NCBI RefSeq assembly: GCF_000204055.1
Contig: NW_006768868.1
Span: forward strand, 1-64,000
Length of the DNA stretch: 64,000 nucleotides
Direction: 5' to 3'
Origin: Melampsora larici-populina 98AG31
Taxonomy: Eukaryota; Basidiomycota; Pucciniomycetes; Pucciniales; Melampsoraceae
The position numbers and the translations under genes are program-made. The notes below the pieces were generated by a model. The model did not search any database and was not told where the DNA came from. It was given only the letters and a program-made list of their open reading frames with translations. Each line of letters begins with the position of its first letter. Position 1 is the stretch's first letter. Shown piece after piece: positions 34,990 through 45,509 of this stretch.

Positions 34990-36413
34990 CTATATATATA
35001 CAAATTCTTCACATATCTGATGTGAATTCACATCTTCAATCACTAATTTACCAAACTCTTCAAACCTGATCCCATCATTCCCCATCTCACCTAATCTTTC
35101 TGAAACCAACAACTTGCAATATTTATTAGTTTTCCTCATCAGAGGAGATTGATCCCACAAACAACCACTCAAATGAAAATTGCTGGAAAGAAAGCTGAAG
35201 AAGCAGCTCAACTTGCTGAGCCCCAAGAAAAGGGTGAGGAAGAAGCGGATCAGATCTTGAGGAAAAGACATGAACAACAGAGAATCATTGAGGCTGACAT
35301 GAAGATTGCAAGAGGACATTTTGGCAATGCTTTTTATATCAGTTCTGTAAGACCAAAAAAAACTTTTCTGTTGTGCCAATCACTATCTTTGACCTCGAAG
35401 AATTCAGCTGCTCATATACACTCCTCAGTCAACATGTTAGGTTCTGTAAACATATCAAAACAGATTGTCAGATCAATGAATCAAATAAGAAATGGTGCTT
35501 GAGAACTTACCAGTAATGATAGAACAATCCAAATTAAACAAAGCCCATTGATCATCACAAATATGGATCAAATCTTGAGCTAGGACAACCAACTCAGATC
35601 CTCTGATCTTCATTAGAAACAATTCTTCCAACTTCTGACTTTTTCATCTTCACCTTATCTTCTACTAATTTCACAAATTATTCATTAGAAACATATTACA
35701 TCAATTCAAAACTCATTTCCCACTGGCTGTTCTTTTTCTTGTACAACTATTATGATTTTCATCTTCCTTTCAATGAGATACTATTGAATTGTCATTGTGA
35801 AGTGATCAAGTCTTCATCAAATTCAATTTTGTAAGCTGGTTGTTTTGTAGTTTTGTTGAGTTAGGAAAGGATATCAGATTGAATAGGATTAGAATGTGGA
35901 GATTTTTTTTGAAAAACAATCAATCTGACTGAAACATCATTAAGAACCAGAAGGAGTATCAGAATATTCAGCAGAAGTTGATAATGAGTGCGTAACAATT
36001 GGTTTTGAAGAATTTGAACAGCTTTTGGCTTGAAATTTCTTTGGAAAATCCATTGGTTTGAGTGTTTAAATTTGAAGAATTATCTTCTGGATTTGATTGA
36101 TGATCCTAATTGTCTATGAAATGATTATCTAGAAATTCTCATAACAAATGATCAGTTTCAATTGATTAATGATATGAACCTTCTTTCATCTATAATTTCT
36201 TCACCAGAGTGTGACCCTACACAATGTGATTGTTCCCCAAATCAAAGTGACTGGAAAAGATTCAAATACATCAGTACTGTGGCTCGATACTTGCCAAACC
36301 GATGCCGAGGCGCTTCATAAAGCTTACCTTTTGACCTGTACATATCATCATATAGAACAGTGTGTATCCAAATAGCTCATTCTAAAGTCAAAATCAAATA
36401 GAAAGAAACTGAC
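34990..36413. other. Unassigned region
   Basis: Both strands are open over about 35000-35500. The plus strand reads KKAEEAAQLAEPQEKGEEEA and RGHFGNAFYISSVRP; the minus strand reads MGNDGIRFEEFGKLVIEDV. I cannot decide which is coding or name a family. The remainder to 36413 is AT-rich and carries nothing I can support. Confidence 0.3.
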
Positions 36414-37339
36414 CTGTTGTTTGGTCACAGTCTTTGCAACACCTTTACTATTTCTACCTTTGAACTGTCTAGCCAAATGAAGCCTAGCCATCTTTCCAAA
36501 AGAGGTCCGATACCTCTCATAAAGAATAAGAGGATGTTATCACCGTGATCGAGTGGTGGTTCTTCGTCACCAAAAGGAGGGAAACACATCCTTCTGAAAT
36601 GTCTTTGATGGTGTTTTTTGTGTCTTTTCGATAACCACATCAAAGCGCATTGAGCATGATAGACAGGTGTGATGACTTTTGGAACTTCATTGACAAAAGT
36701 AATAGCACCTGTGACATGATATAGTACCGGTACTTCGCTGAATTTTGTAAGTAGACAGAATTAGAATTAGGAGGAGGATGAATCCGAGACATTTGAATGA
36801 CACATCAATGGAAGATTGAACAGACCGAACTTGTTCCCAAGGCATAGGCGTGTTTTGTAACAATTTCATAACTGCAAAAGGAACATGTTTAAGGGCACCT
36901 GGATAAACTCTTTTATCAGTTCTAGACTTTTGATCTGAAAGATCACCATGATCTTTGATAAGTTTTCGAACATCTAGACACCAAACAATCAAAAAAAATC
37001 AGTAGGATCATCCAGTTGGCAAATAGCGATCACCTTTATGGAACATACGGTCAGGTGGCATCTCTTGTTTTCCAGTATCAATAAAATTTATCTGGATACT
37101 TTCGAGCTTGAAATTGAATCCACTTTTTCGATTTAAGATCTAATCGTTCTTGAGACATTGGCACGGTTTCCTATTAACAAGCAAGACGAAACGAAGTAAG
37201 AATGGATCATGTCAAATGGTTTAATTATTATACTAATCTGATATGAGACAGCAGGGAATGAAGCTAGATGTGGTGAAAGAGGTAGAGATTGATTGTTGGG
37301 AGGTGGTGATGGCATATGTGAATTTGATGATGAAGCCAT
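36414..37339 (-). pseudogene. PRP8: Prp8 N-terminal pseudogene with internal deletion
   Basis: Minus strand, ATG at 37339 (MASSSNSHMPSPPP). An intron of about 85 nt leads to SKKWIQFQARKYPDK, then after a one-base frameshift DTGKQEMPPDRM. The next intron joins [29 protein letters not shown] and [10 protein letters not shown]. Another intron (GTCTGT...ATTCAG) joins [19 protein letters not shown] and [20 protein letters not shown]. These are consecutive landmarks of the N-terminal region of Prp8, the central U5 snRNP protein. After DNIL the text jumps to [16 protein letters not shown] and, in a shifted frame, [19 protein letters not shown], which in Prp8 lie some 280 residues further on. The remaining roughly 1,700 residues are absent. 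It is clearly a broken duplicate, not the cell's working gene. Confidence 0.85.
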
Positions 37340-38160
37340 CTTGACTGATGATATGATAGTTTCAATGTTTTGAGTGATTTGATCTGAGTTTGTGAAGTTG
37401 AGACTGAGGTTATTACAAATGATTGAGGTTAGATTCAAGAAGAATTTGAGTTCTCCTTCTTTTCTCTTTCCACTGTCCCTGCTGAGTCGTGACCGAATCT
37501 GATCTTCGCTTCAAAATCAAATGGTCAACAAAGAAAACCATTCAGATCTATTTAATCTTGTCAAAAACAAATCAATCAAACAAACAAACAAAACCTACTA
37601 TTTCTTTAAAGGTTTAAAATCAGTTTTGATATGGTTTGATATTCTGATCCATTGAAGATATAAAATTCATTTCGATCTTCTTGATCTGATGATTCGGTCA
37701 GACTGGTTTCTTCTGAATTCAGTTCGTTGTTTGGAATTGAAGGTCTTGTAATAAATCTAAAGATACCATTCTTTCCCTATAGTTCGTTTTGAGTCTCTCT
37801 GCTTGAGTTCTTTGGATTGAATTTGTTGGTTTCAATGGCTCAATCCCTTGTTTATCATCTTCGTCTATTTGAGTCCGACTCGAGGATCCTATCAAATCTT
37901 CGTGTGTTCCTGATGTGTTCTATTGGTTGAGATAATTTGTAATTCCTGCTTGTTCCCTAAGGCTTGGCTTAAACTTTATTGTGTTTCTAGAGTTTGATTT
38001 GATTCCTATAATTTCATTTAAATCGAACCTAAAGAAAGGTTTTTGAAAGGTTTTCCAGTTCCTTTTCATTTATGTTAGGTAAACTCTCTCTGTCTATTTT
38101 TTCGGTTTACAAGTTAAAACTCAACCTACAATGTTGTTGGAAATTATAAGGCTTTGTTGG
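37340..38160. other. Spacer, no supported gene
   Basis: Upstream of the Prp8 pseudogene. AT-rich, with TTTGATT/GATTTG words. No coding signal was found. Confidence 0.5.
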
Positions 38161-38164
38161 TCTT

Positions 38165-38595
38165 GTTTCCTCTATAGCCAAAAAAATATCAAGAAAATTA
38201 GAAATCAACTCAATGATTCACATTGCAAATTAGATTTAAAATCGGATTTCTTACCCCCTTTTCACAAGTTCACGATGATGATGGATAGATTGTTGATATC
38301 GGTTTGAATTCATTTGGATCAAGTAAAATGAATTCATGGTTTGAATCCATTAGTATAGAGATGGATCCTTCCAAATGATCTTCTTCAAATGAAATCGGAT
38401 CTGCTAAAACATATTTCCTATACAACCAAGGAAAATTAGAAAAGTCAGAAGTCGACTCAATGATTCACATTCAAAATGCTATAAAATCAGATTCATTACT
38501 TACTTTTCAAAAACCAGAAATGATAATGGAGAATGGTTTGATTTCATTGGCATTTGTTTAAATTCATTTGGATGAAGTAAGGTAGTTTATTGAGA
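38165..38595. repeat. Diverged tandem duplication, unit about 245 bp
   Basis: The segment starting near 38165 (CCTCTATAGCCAAAAAAATA, GACTCAATGATTCACATT, AAATCAGATT, ATTCATTTGGAT.AAGTAA) is repeated with changes from about 38410. Confidence 0.6.
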
Positions 38596-38804
38596 GATAG
38601 GATTCACTTACAGGTACGGCTAGGGGGGTAGGTAAGGGTGAAAAAAAGGGTATAAACCAGGTTTTGCCCAAATTTTATCCAGTTTTGGGCGAACTGGGTT
38701 TGCTCTTAACTTGTATGATACTGACAGTGTGATCATGTTTGTAATCCCCCCCGCAAAACCATAAAACTGTTTTACTGCCTCACCGTACCCATTTTGTAAT
38801 CAAG

Positions 38805-39975
38805 TCTCAAGAATACATGTGAACTTCGCCCAGGAGTTGATTTCCAAATACCAACGATCACAGTTCAAAGAGACACTTGGTTTCCGTCGGGAGTGAAATG
38901 TGAATTAAACATCCCTGAATGAGAGGAACTTATGAAAGAGTTTGACTTGCTTAAAGATTACGGAGACGTCCTGGAGAGTTTTAAGACCGGGTTCGATCAA
39001 GGGATACCAGACCATGCCATTCCCGGCTTGACCTGGTATACACCACCGAATCAAGAATCAGCAGAGAGAGTCAGGGATAAAATCAAGAAGATGATTCATA
39101 AAGAAAAAGCAGAGGGCAAACTCTATGGCCCATTTACGCACCAAGAAGTGTACAATCAATATGGTTTCTTCCGCTCTAATCCGATGGGAAGCGTTATAAA
39201 TAACGATGCGTCGTTTTGGATGATTAGCAATTTATCCTTTCCCAAGCACGACCTCAATATTCCCTCGGTGAATTCGTTTGTGGACAAAGATGACTTTGAG
39301 ACGACATAGGATGACTTCGCGGTCGTAGCGGTGTTCCTGAAAAATAGCGATAATGAGTGGGAATTAGCCATCTTTGATTGGGAAAAGGCGTATCGGCAAA
39401 TACCGACACACCCGTCACAGTGGAAATACTTACTTATCTTAGACTTCCAGAACCGATTGTGGGTCGATACCAGAGTAGGTTTTGGAGGGGTGGCAGGTTG
39501 CGGAACTTTCGGTAGAGCGGCAGACATCTGGAAAGAAATAATGACGTTAACCCTCAACATCCCAAAAAATTTCCGTTGGGTTGACGACAACCTTATTATA
39601 CGGAAGAGGGGTGGAAATTTGAAGATGGCAGATGTGCTTACGTTGAGTGCCAGCATGGGGGTAAAGACTAATCATACGAAGTACTCAGATTTTGCCAATG
39701 AACAAAAGTATCTAGGTTTCATATGGAACGGAAGAACCAAGACTGTCAGGCTCCCTGAAGAGAAGATCAAACAACGGATTCAAAATGTGAAAGACTTACT
39801 AGGGGGAGCACAATGGAAGAAGAAAGAAGTCAATAAGTTCGTGGGGAGGTCACCTGAGGTTTCCGAATATCGAACAGAAAGAAATAAATCTATGTATCAA
39901 AGCTCTAAAACTCCTCGACTCACGCCAAGACCAGAGACCTTAGAAGAACCCTGTGCAAATCAAACATCTAGTTAG
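38805..39975 (+). pseudogene. DIRS-like reverse transcriptase
   Basis: The frame is open from about 38805 (RPGVDFQIPTITVQRD), with TGA at 38920 and TAG at 39307 as the only stops up to 39975. Landmarks are WYTPPNQESAERV, GPFTHQEV, SNPMGSVI, a core DWEKAYRQIPTHPSQWKYL, GFGGVAGCGTFGRAAD, and the catalytic box FRWVDDNLII, where both Asp residues are kept. These features match RTs of tyrosine-recombinase retroelements rather than Gypsy or Copia. After VNKFVGR the expected RNase H region is not found, and about 60 codons later the tyrosine recombinase begins in another frame, so sequence is missing between them. Confidence 0.75.
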
Positions 39976-40576
39976 CCTCCTGAGACATATGAAGAAAGAA
40001 GATGATGTGGACGAACTGGCAGTAACCATAGCCTTGGTGGCCTTTTGGGGAATGGCGCGGTTGGGGGAATTGGAACCATTAAGAACGACGAAAGTGATAA
40101 GATTAGGTGATGTTGAATGGACGGATGGAAGAGACTTGATGAGGATTGGGTTGAGAGAAGCTAAAACGTTGAAACCGGGAGAAATTCAATACCTTTACCT
40201 GAATCGCCACAAATCACTCCTAGATGCAGCCGGTGCAGTCGAAAGACTACTCAATAAACACTTGGCCAATGGCATGACCCATGAAGACCCGCTCTTCAGC
40301 TTTAACAACGAAGGAACCCTGGGAACCTTGCTGATGAAGGGGGGAGTCATGACTTGACTAAGGAAACTCTGGGCCAAAGACGGGTTCGACGGTTTGACGG
40401 GCCACTCATTTAGAGTTGGTGGTGCGTCATTCCTATGAAACGAGAAGGTCCCCCTCTAAACTATCACATCAAAAGGCAGATGGAAGTCAAAGGCGTATGA
40501 GAGGTATCTTAGAGAATATGATCAGGATGAGATAGAAGAGAGTCAAGAGTGGCTGAGGAAAGTAGAGTTGAAATGA
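39953..40576 (+). pseudogene. Tyrosine recombinase of the DIRS-like element
   Basis: Starts in the frame reading IKHLVSLLRHMKKEDD. FWGMARLGELEPLR contains the first catalytic Arg region; GHSFRVGGASFL gives the His-x2-Arg pair; GRWKSKAYERYLREY carries the nucleophilic Tyr. Stops at 40355 (TGA), 40436 (TGA) and 40457 (TAA) interrupt it. The end is TGA near 40576. This catalytic R-H-R-Y set is the integration enzyme of DIRS-type elements, which lack a DDE integrase. Confidence 0.8.
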
Positions 40577-41108
40577 AACATAAAAAAAGAGAGAAAGAGT
40601 TGCAAACCAAGACAAAGTCTCCAATGTGCCCTCAGAGAGAAGGAAATAGACACCTTGTTGAGTAACATCTTAGAGTTTTGAACTAGGTAAATTGTATACC
40701 AAACCTTGTCCTCTGTACAACAGAAGAAAATCAGTGTACAGTAAGAGGAAGGGGGGGAAAAGATCTGCAGCCGAAAGAAGCCGGTTATACCTGCACAGCA
40801 TGGGCTACCAGAGAGATTGGGTCCTAGCGAGCTCGGGGGCTCTCCGATACCCCAAGGCCGGGTTGGCTAGGACCGAGTCCTCCGGTGCCCTTCAGGCACT
40901 TTACACAGCTCAGAGCCCAGATGGGACCGGGGCATCAGAATACGCAGGGCCCTAGAAAGGGCACCCCGTTGATACCCCGGACCCCATTCGGGCTCAGGGC
41001 ACCCCCCCCCACAGTACTCTCACCTTAGGATAACCTAAGGTAGGGTAGCATAAGGCTGAGAGCCCGGAGACAAAAGTATATTTATAAATATGTAAGATAG
41101 GAATTAAT
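40577..41108. other. 3' flank of the DIRS-like element, GC-rich block
   Basis: Contains a GC-rich block (40780-41010) with GGGCTC/GAGCCC words and a short palindrome CCTTAGGATAACCTAAGG at 41022-41039. It may be the terminal repeat of the DIRS-like element, but no matching copy upstream of 30904 was seen. The 87-codon frame at 40692-40955 is not believed to be a gene. Confidence 0.35.
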
Positions 41109-41318
41109 TACAGTCAATCTAGAATACGTTGGCCCGGTGATTTTTTATTTTATTTTATTTGGGTGATACAGCTGCCAATACAGCTTGAAATATAAGCATA
41201 ATGCTTAAATCAAAATATGAAATTGGCTATTGACCGGTTTTGATGGTCAATAGCTGTTGACCACTCACCCTCAACCCCACCTCTATACCCTCGATACCAC
41301 CAGCAAACCTTCACCGAT

Positions 41319-43557
41319 ATGCCAAGAGGACCCTCAAAACGTCAAAAGGAACTCGACGAGCAGGCCAAGGCAATACAAGATGTGTAAGTTTTGGTCTCGT
41401 TTCCTTTCTCGATATGAGTTCCTTTTCGATCTCAACTGATATTCGATCTTCTTCCTTTCTTCCTTTCTTCCTTCCTCTCCTTTTTGATCTCAACCAATAT
41501 TCAATTTCTCTATTTAATCTCAACTTCAATCTCATCGACTTTGCAAATTCAAATTATTCAATCTCCAATTCTTCAATCAATCTCATCGCCTTTTCAATTT
41601 CAAATTATTCATAGTGCAATTAAACGAGCAAGACAGGCTCCAATGGAAGGCCTTAGTCCTCCTCGTGGCCGCGGTGGCAGCCCTTATTATATGAACAAGT
41701 AAGCCTGTCTTTTTTCTATCAAAATTTTTGTAATTTGATCATTGAAACTGTTCGAATCTTTCCTTTCTAGACCTGGTCACCACTGGGAACTCGTTCGACT
41801 CAACGGACAACGCCAATACCTTGATTCCGAGACAATCCATGTGGATCCTCATGGACCAGGCGGTCCTCTTGAGTTCCGCTGTTGATTGCAACCTGAAATC
41901 AAAAACACTTCTGGTGAGTCTCTCTTTTATCTCTTGACCATCTCGAATCAAAACTGACAGTTTGCTTCTTCTGATTCCACTTGAATTCTTTTGTTAACAT
42001 CAGACTTGCAAAGCCCTCAAGGGTCTGGACCTGCGTCCTCTGCTACCCACGGATTTGATCTGGGTGACATTGATCCAGCTTTTGGTGATGGCAACATGGC
42101 TGATCACGTCGTGGATAGAAATGCCAGTAGGTTTTTATTTGTTTCTTCTCTCAAGATTAACTCGGACTAACCAATTTGATTCTTGCTGTAATAGAATCAA
42201 AAGTCGAGTTGGATCTGACTAACTCGCCTAGTCCAACCCCAGGAGCGAATGTCTTGGTTACTCATGAAAGTAAACCCAACCAAGTCACCTTGACTTACCA
42301 TGTTTATATTCCTGATGGTCTTTCCGACGCCGATAAACGAAAGGGCTTACCTCAAACTTATTCCGACCACAACAACGAGAAGCCCTTCCCCGTCTTGGTT
42401 CAAATTCACGGAAAGATGTTGACTGAGGTGAAGGAAAGTTTATATGATCTTCGTGCCAAGAATAAGCAGGGATGTGGAACATTACTCAAGATTGCGACTC
42501 AAGAAGGACACGTTGAATTCAAAGGCTACATTACGCATGGGGGTATCTTTGGTAAGAGTTTGATGCCCGTGATTGAAACAGAATCCTTCTTTACAGCATT
42601 CAAGGATATGATGCTTTTAAAGAAAGGAAAAGAAGTTGGATTCTCCCTCACTATGGAGAATCCAAAGAAGACCGCTCGCACTCTCTTAAAGGTAATTTCC
42701 TTTACATTCCTTGTCTTCCTTTTGATTGTACTGACTTGCGAATTGTGTTTATCTCTATAGGAAGATAAGTTTGACACTGCGATGGCTCGACAAAATCTGC
42801 AGGCAGTAGAACCTGCTTGACATGCTGAGCTTGAGATGGCAGTAAGTCAATCTCAATTTTCATTTTACTTTTGTTTATGATTCTAATGAACATCTTTGAA
42901 CAGGCTATAGATGTCAATCCAAGCATTCAGGCTATCAAAGTCGAACTGATGACCAAGTACGGTCATTGCTCAATCGCTGGTAGGGAGTGTATGGGTTGTT
43001 ACAATCCAATGGACTCTACTGAGGCGATGCCCTTATCCCACATCGCGTTTGATATATGGGCAAAAGCTATAGTGAGTTCGATTTTTCTTTTAAATCAATC
43101 ACCTCAGAAACTGACATCAATTTGATTTGCTTTTGAATAGCATAGCCATGCTCAGGGAGTCTCATATATGAAACCTCCCAAAGGACCTGATTTCAAGTGG
43201 GAGCCAAGATACAAAAACCCCCTCGCTCGAGCTCACACTGCTCCAAATCCCGAGTCTACCAGCTCAACTCTTCTTCCGGTTGGTAACAGTTTACGAAGCG
43301 ACTCTCCAGCTCCAAGACCACTTCCACTCTTCGAGGAATACCTTGAACATTGCTCAATCGCCAAGGATGACAGAGTTACTCGTGCTCTACTCCGTGATTT
43401 GGATATCTGCACCTTTGAGATGTTTCTATCTCCCCAACTCAGTGTGGAGGAAATGACAAAGCTCCAGTTTCCCTTTGGAGCTCGCCTTCGCCTCCATGAC
43501 CAAGCACCGGTGTATCGTGATATTCTTAAGCAACGATTCCGTGCCAACCATCAATAG
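41319..43557 (+). CDS. Cargo protein of the mariner element, unknown function, SAM-like C-terminus
   Basis: Eight exons (41319-41383, 41615-41698, 41771-41913, 42004-42126, 42195-42691, 42761-42841, 42904-43071, 43141-43557) join in phase to 526 codons including the final stop. The N-terminus is basic (MPRGPSKRQKELDEQAKAI). The middle has a folded-looking segment (YHVYIPDGLSDADKRKG, FPVLVQIHGKM, GYITHGGIFGKSLMP), then KYGHCSIAGRECMGCYNPMD with closely spaced Cys residues. The last exon has a stretch resembling a SAM domain (LPLFEEYLEHCSIAKDDRV to FPFGARLRLHD). I recognise no enzyme family. Two in-frame TGA codons (41883-41885 and 42818-42820) interrupt it; every splice junction is otherwise consistent. 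It stands tail to tail with the transposase, 0.6 kb apart. Confidence 0.7.
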
Positions 43558-44144
43558 TTCTAGTATCTGAACAAGAATGTACTCAATCAATCTGTAACAA
43601 ATTAAATATTAACCATCTGTAGCTCGAGTACTCTACAATACCTTATGTCATGTTTGAGATGTTTTGTAATGAAGATTTTATGTTTAAGAATCAAACAACC
43701 TCTTTGAGCCACAAGTGAGAACAGATACTGGTCTTAGATTTTTATCAAGACCCAGTTTTGAATGATCAAATCCGAATTTGTGACACCTTTAATGTTCAAT
43801 GAACTTTTCTTTTTTCACTTTGAGAATTTTTCACTTCGAGAATTTCTCACTTTATGACTGATATGATTCAGTTGTTAAGATTGGAACTTGGTTCAACAAT
43901 ATTTTGAATTCTTTACAATGACAATTCCAAGCACATGACAATTTGATCATTTGAAGATCTTTTGCTTTCTTTACAATAATAATCTTGTGATTCATGAAAG
44001 CAATCAAAACCATGTTAATTTTGGAAACAACTTTATAAAAATGGATAACAAATTTGGTTCAAGGACCTTTGGATTTCTCTACAGTGAGAATATCATGATC
44101 ATGAAAAAATAGAAAACATGATAATCAAGATCTTCGATGAAAGT
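43558..44144. other. Spacer between the two genes of the mariner element
   Basis: AT-rich convergent intergenic region holding the 3' ends of both genes. No other feature is seen. Confidence 0.6.
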
Positions 44145-45292
44145 TCATAAAATTGGATTATCATATCTTCTGTATCCACAAGTTTGATAAAGCCTCCTAA
44201 TGAAACTGTTGGTTGAAACATTGCTCATAGCTCTTTCCATACAATGAAACCTATTGAGAGCATTAGCAAACAAGGCATTTTGGCGAAGTTTGTCCTTGAA
44301 AACTTTGAAAACTCGCTCGATTGGGTTGAAGTCGGGCGAGTACGGTGGTAAGTAGACTAAAAGTATCCCTGCACGATCACACAAGCTTTTGATGGCCCCA
44401 CGACAATGTATTGGAGCGTTGTCCATTACTAAGACTGAATTGCGACTGGGGTAGGGTTGCATCACAGGAAGCTATTCAATGAAGGTTAGCTTTGTACAAT
44501 TGATGAAATCTGGAAGCAAAAGACCAAACTCACCAAAATGTGCTTTAAAAAAGCTTCAAAATCGTCTCGCTGATAACCATTAATTCTACTGTTGACGGCT
44601 AGTAAACCAGACTCGGAGATGGCAGCCAGCATGCTGTAGTGACGTCCAGCCCGGTTACGTCTCAAGGGTTTTGGACGTGCGCCTTGTTTGGATCTAACAT
44701 ATTTGCGTTGCACATCCTGTGCTCGTAAACCACATTCGTCTAGGTGAAGAACAAGACAATTCATATTCACGTTAGTTCAATTCCTCTTTTTAAGAAGGAA
44801 AAAGAGAAGAGAAGAGTGAAAAGACTCACCAAGAAAAACTAGGAACTCAGGTGGGTGGTGGCAGATCCGATTGGAATATTCTGCTCGAAGTGTTGGTGAT
44901 TGATTGATATCAATCGCAGATACCTTGTGAAGGGTAAGGTAAAGACGCTCTTTAAGGTCGTTTGCGATGGTTTGTCGACAGGCAATGAGATTGGTGTGGT
45001 TGTACATCGCTTCTTGCACTTCGTCGAGAAACAAGGTCGGATCAGCATCAATGAGTTCGACCATGAATGCTCGATCCTTGTTTGAGTATAAAGTCCGACG
45101 GCCTTGTTGATGGTAGGTTCTAGGATCACGAACCACTGCGTGAGTTTCGCGGTAAAGAGCATTCCATCGTGAGATTGATTTGGCTGAGATTGAAGTAATG
45201 AGGTCTTCGTTGATGGATTTGAGGGATTGGCCCGACAGAAACTTGGTGAGGGCAATCACCTTGAGTTGTGCTGTGTACAGCACAAAAGGCAT
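44145..45292 (-). CDS. Tc1/mariner DD34E transposase
   Basis: Three exons on the minus strand: 45292-44830, 44739-44534 and 44471-44145, joining in phase to 331 residues. Start ATG at 45292 (MPFVLYTAQLKVIALTKFL). The first exon has a helix-turn-helix region (LKSINEDLITSISAKSISRW) and a second DNA-binding part with TLFLDEVQEAMYNHT. Catalytic residues are Asp in FLDECGLRA (created at the first splice junction), Asp in VLVMDNAPIH and Glu in SPDFNPIERVF, with 34 residues between the last two, that is DD34E of the Tc1/IS630 group. No stop or frameshift is present, so this is a candidate functional transposase. Confidence 0.92.
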
Positions 45293-45509
45293 GAAGAGCT
45301 TTGAGATATGAAAGAGAAAGGTAACGTTGAAGACGAGGGATGGTGGATGAGGATGACAATGATGGTCGGTGGTAGATATCGGGTGGTCAATAGCCAATTT
45401 CATATTTTGATTTAAGCATTATGCTTATATTTCAAGCTGTATTGGCAGCTGTATCACCCAAATAAAATAAAATAAAAAATCACCGGGCCAACGTATTCTA
45501 GATTGGCTG

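Noticed and set aside
33970..35069. Very long frames across 34120-34989
   Set aside because: They consist of assembly-gap N characters.
35149..35502. 117-codon plus-strand frame with Glu/Ala-rich text
   Set aside because: The opposite strand is equally open and no family is recognised, so it is left unassigned.
30904..40576. Recoding of TGA as Trp in the DIRS-like element
   Set aside because: TAA and TAG stops and frameshifts are present too, many TGG codons remain, and host genes use TGA as a stop. Mutation is the simpler explanation.
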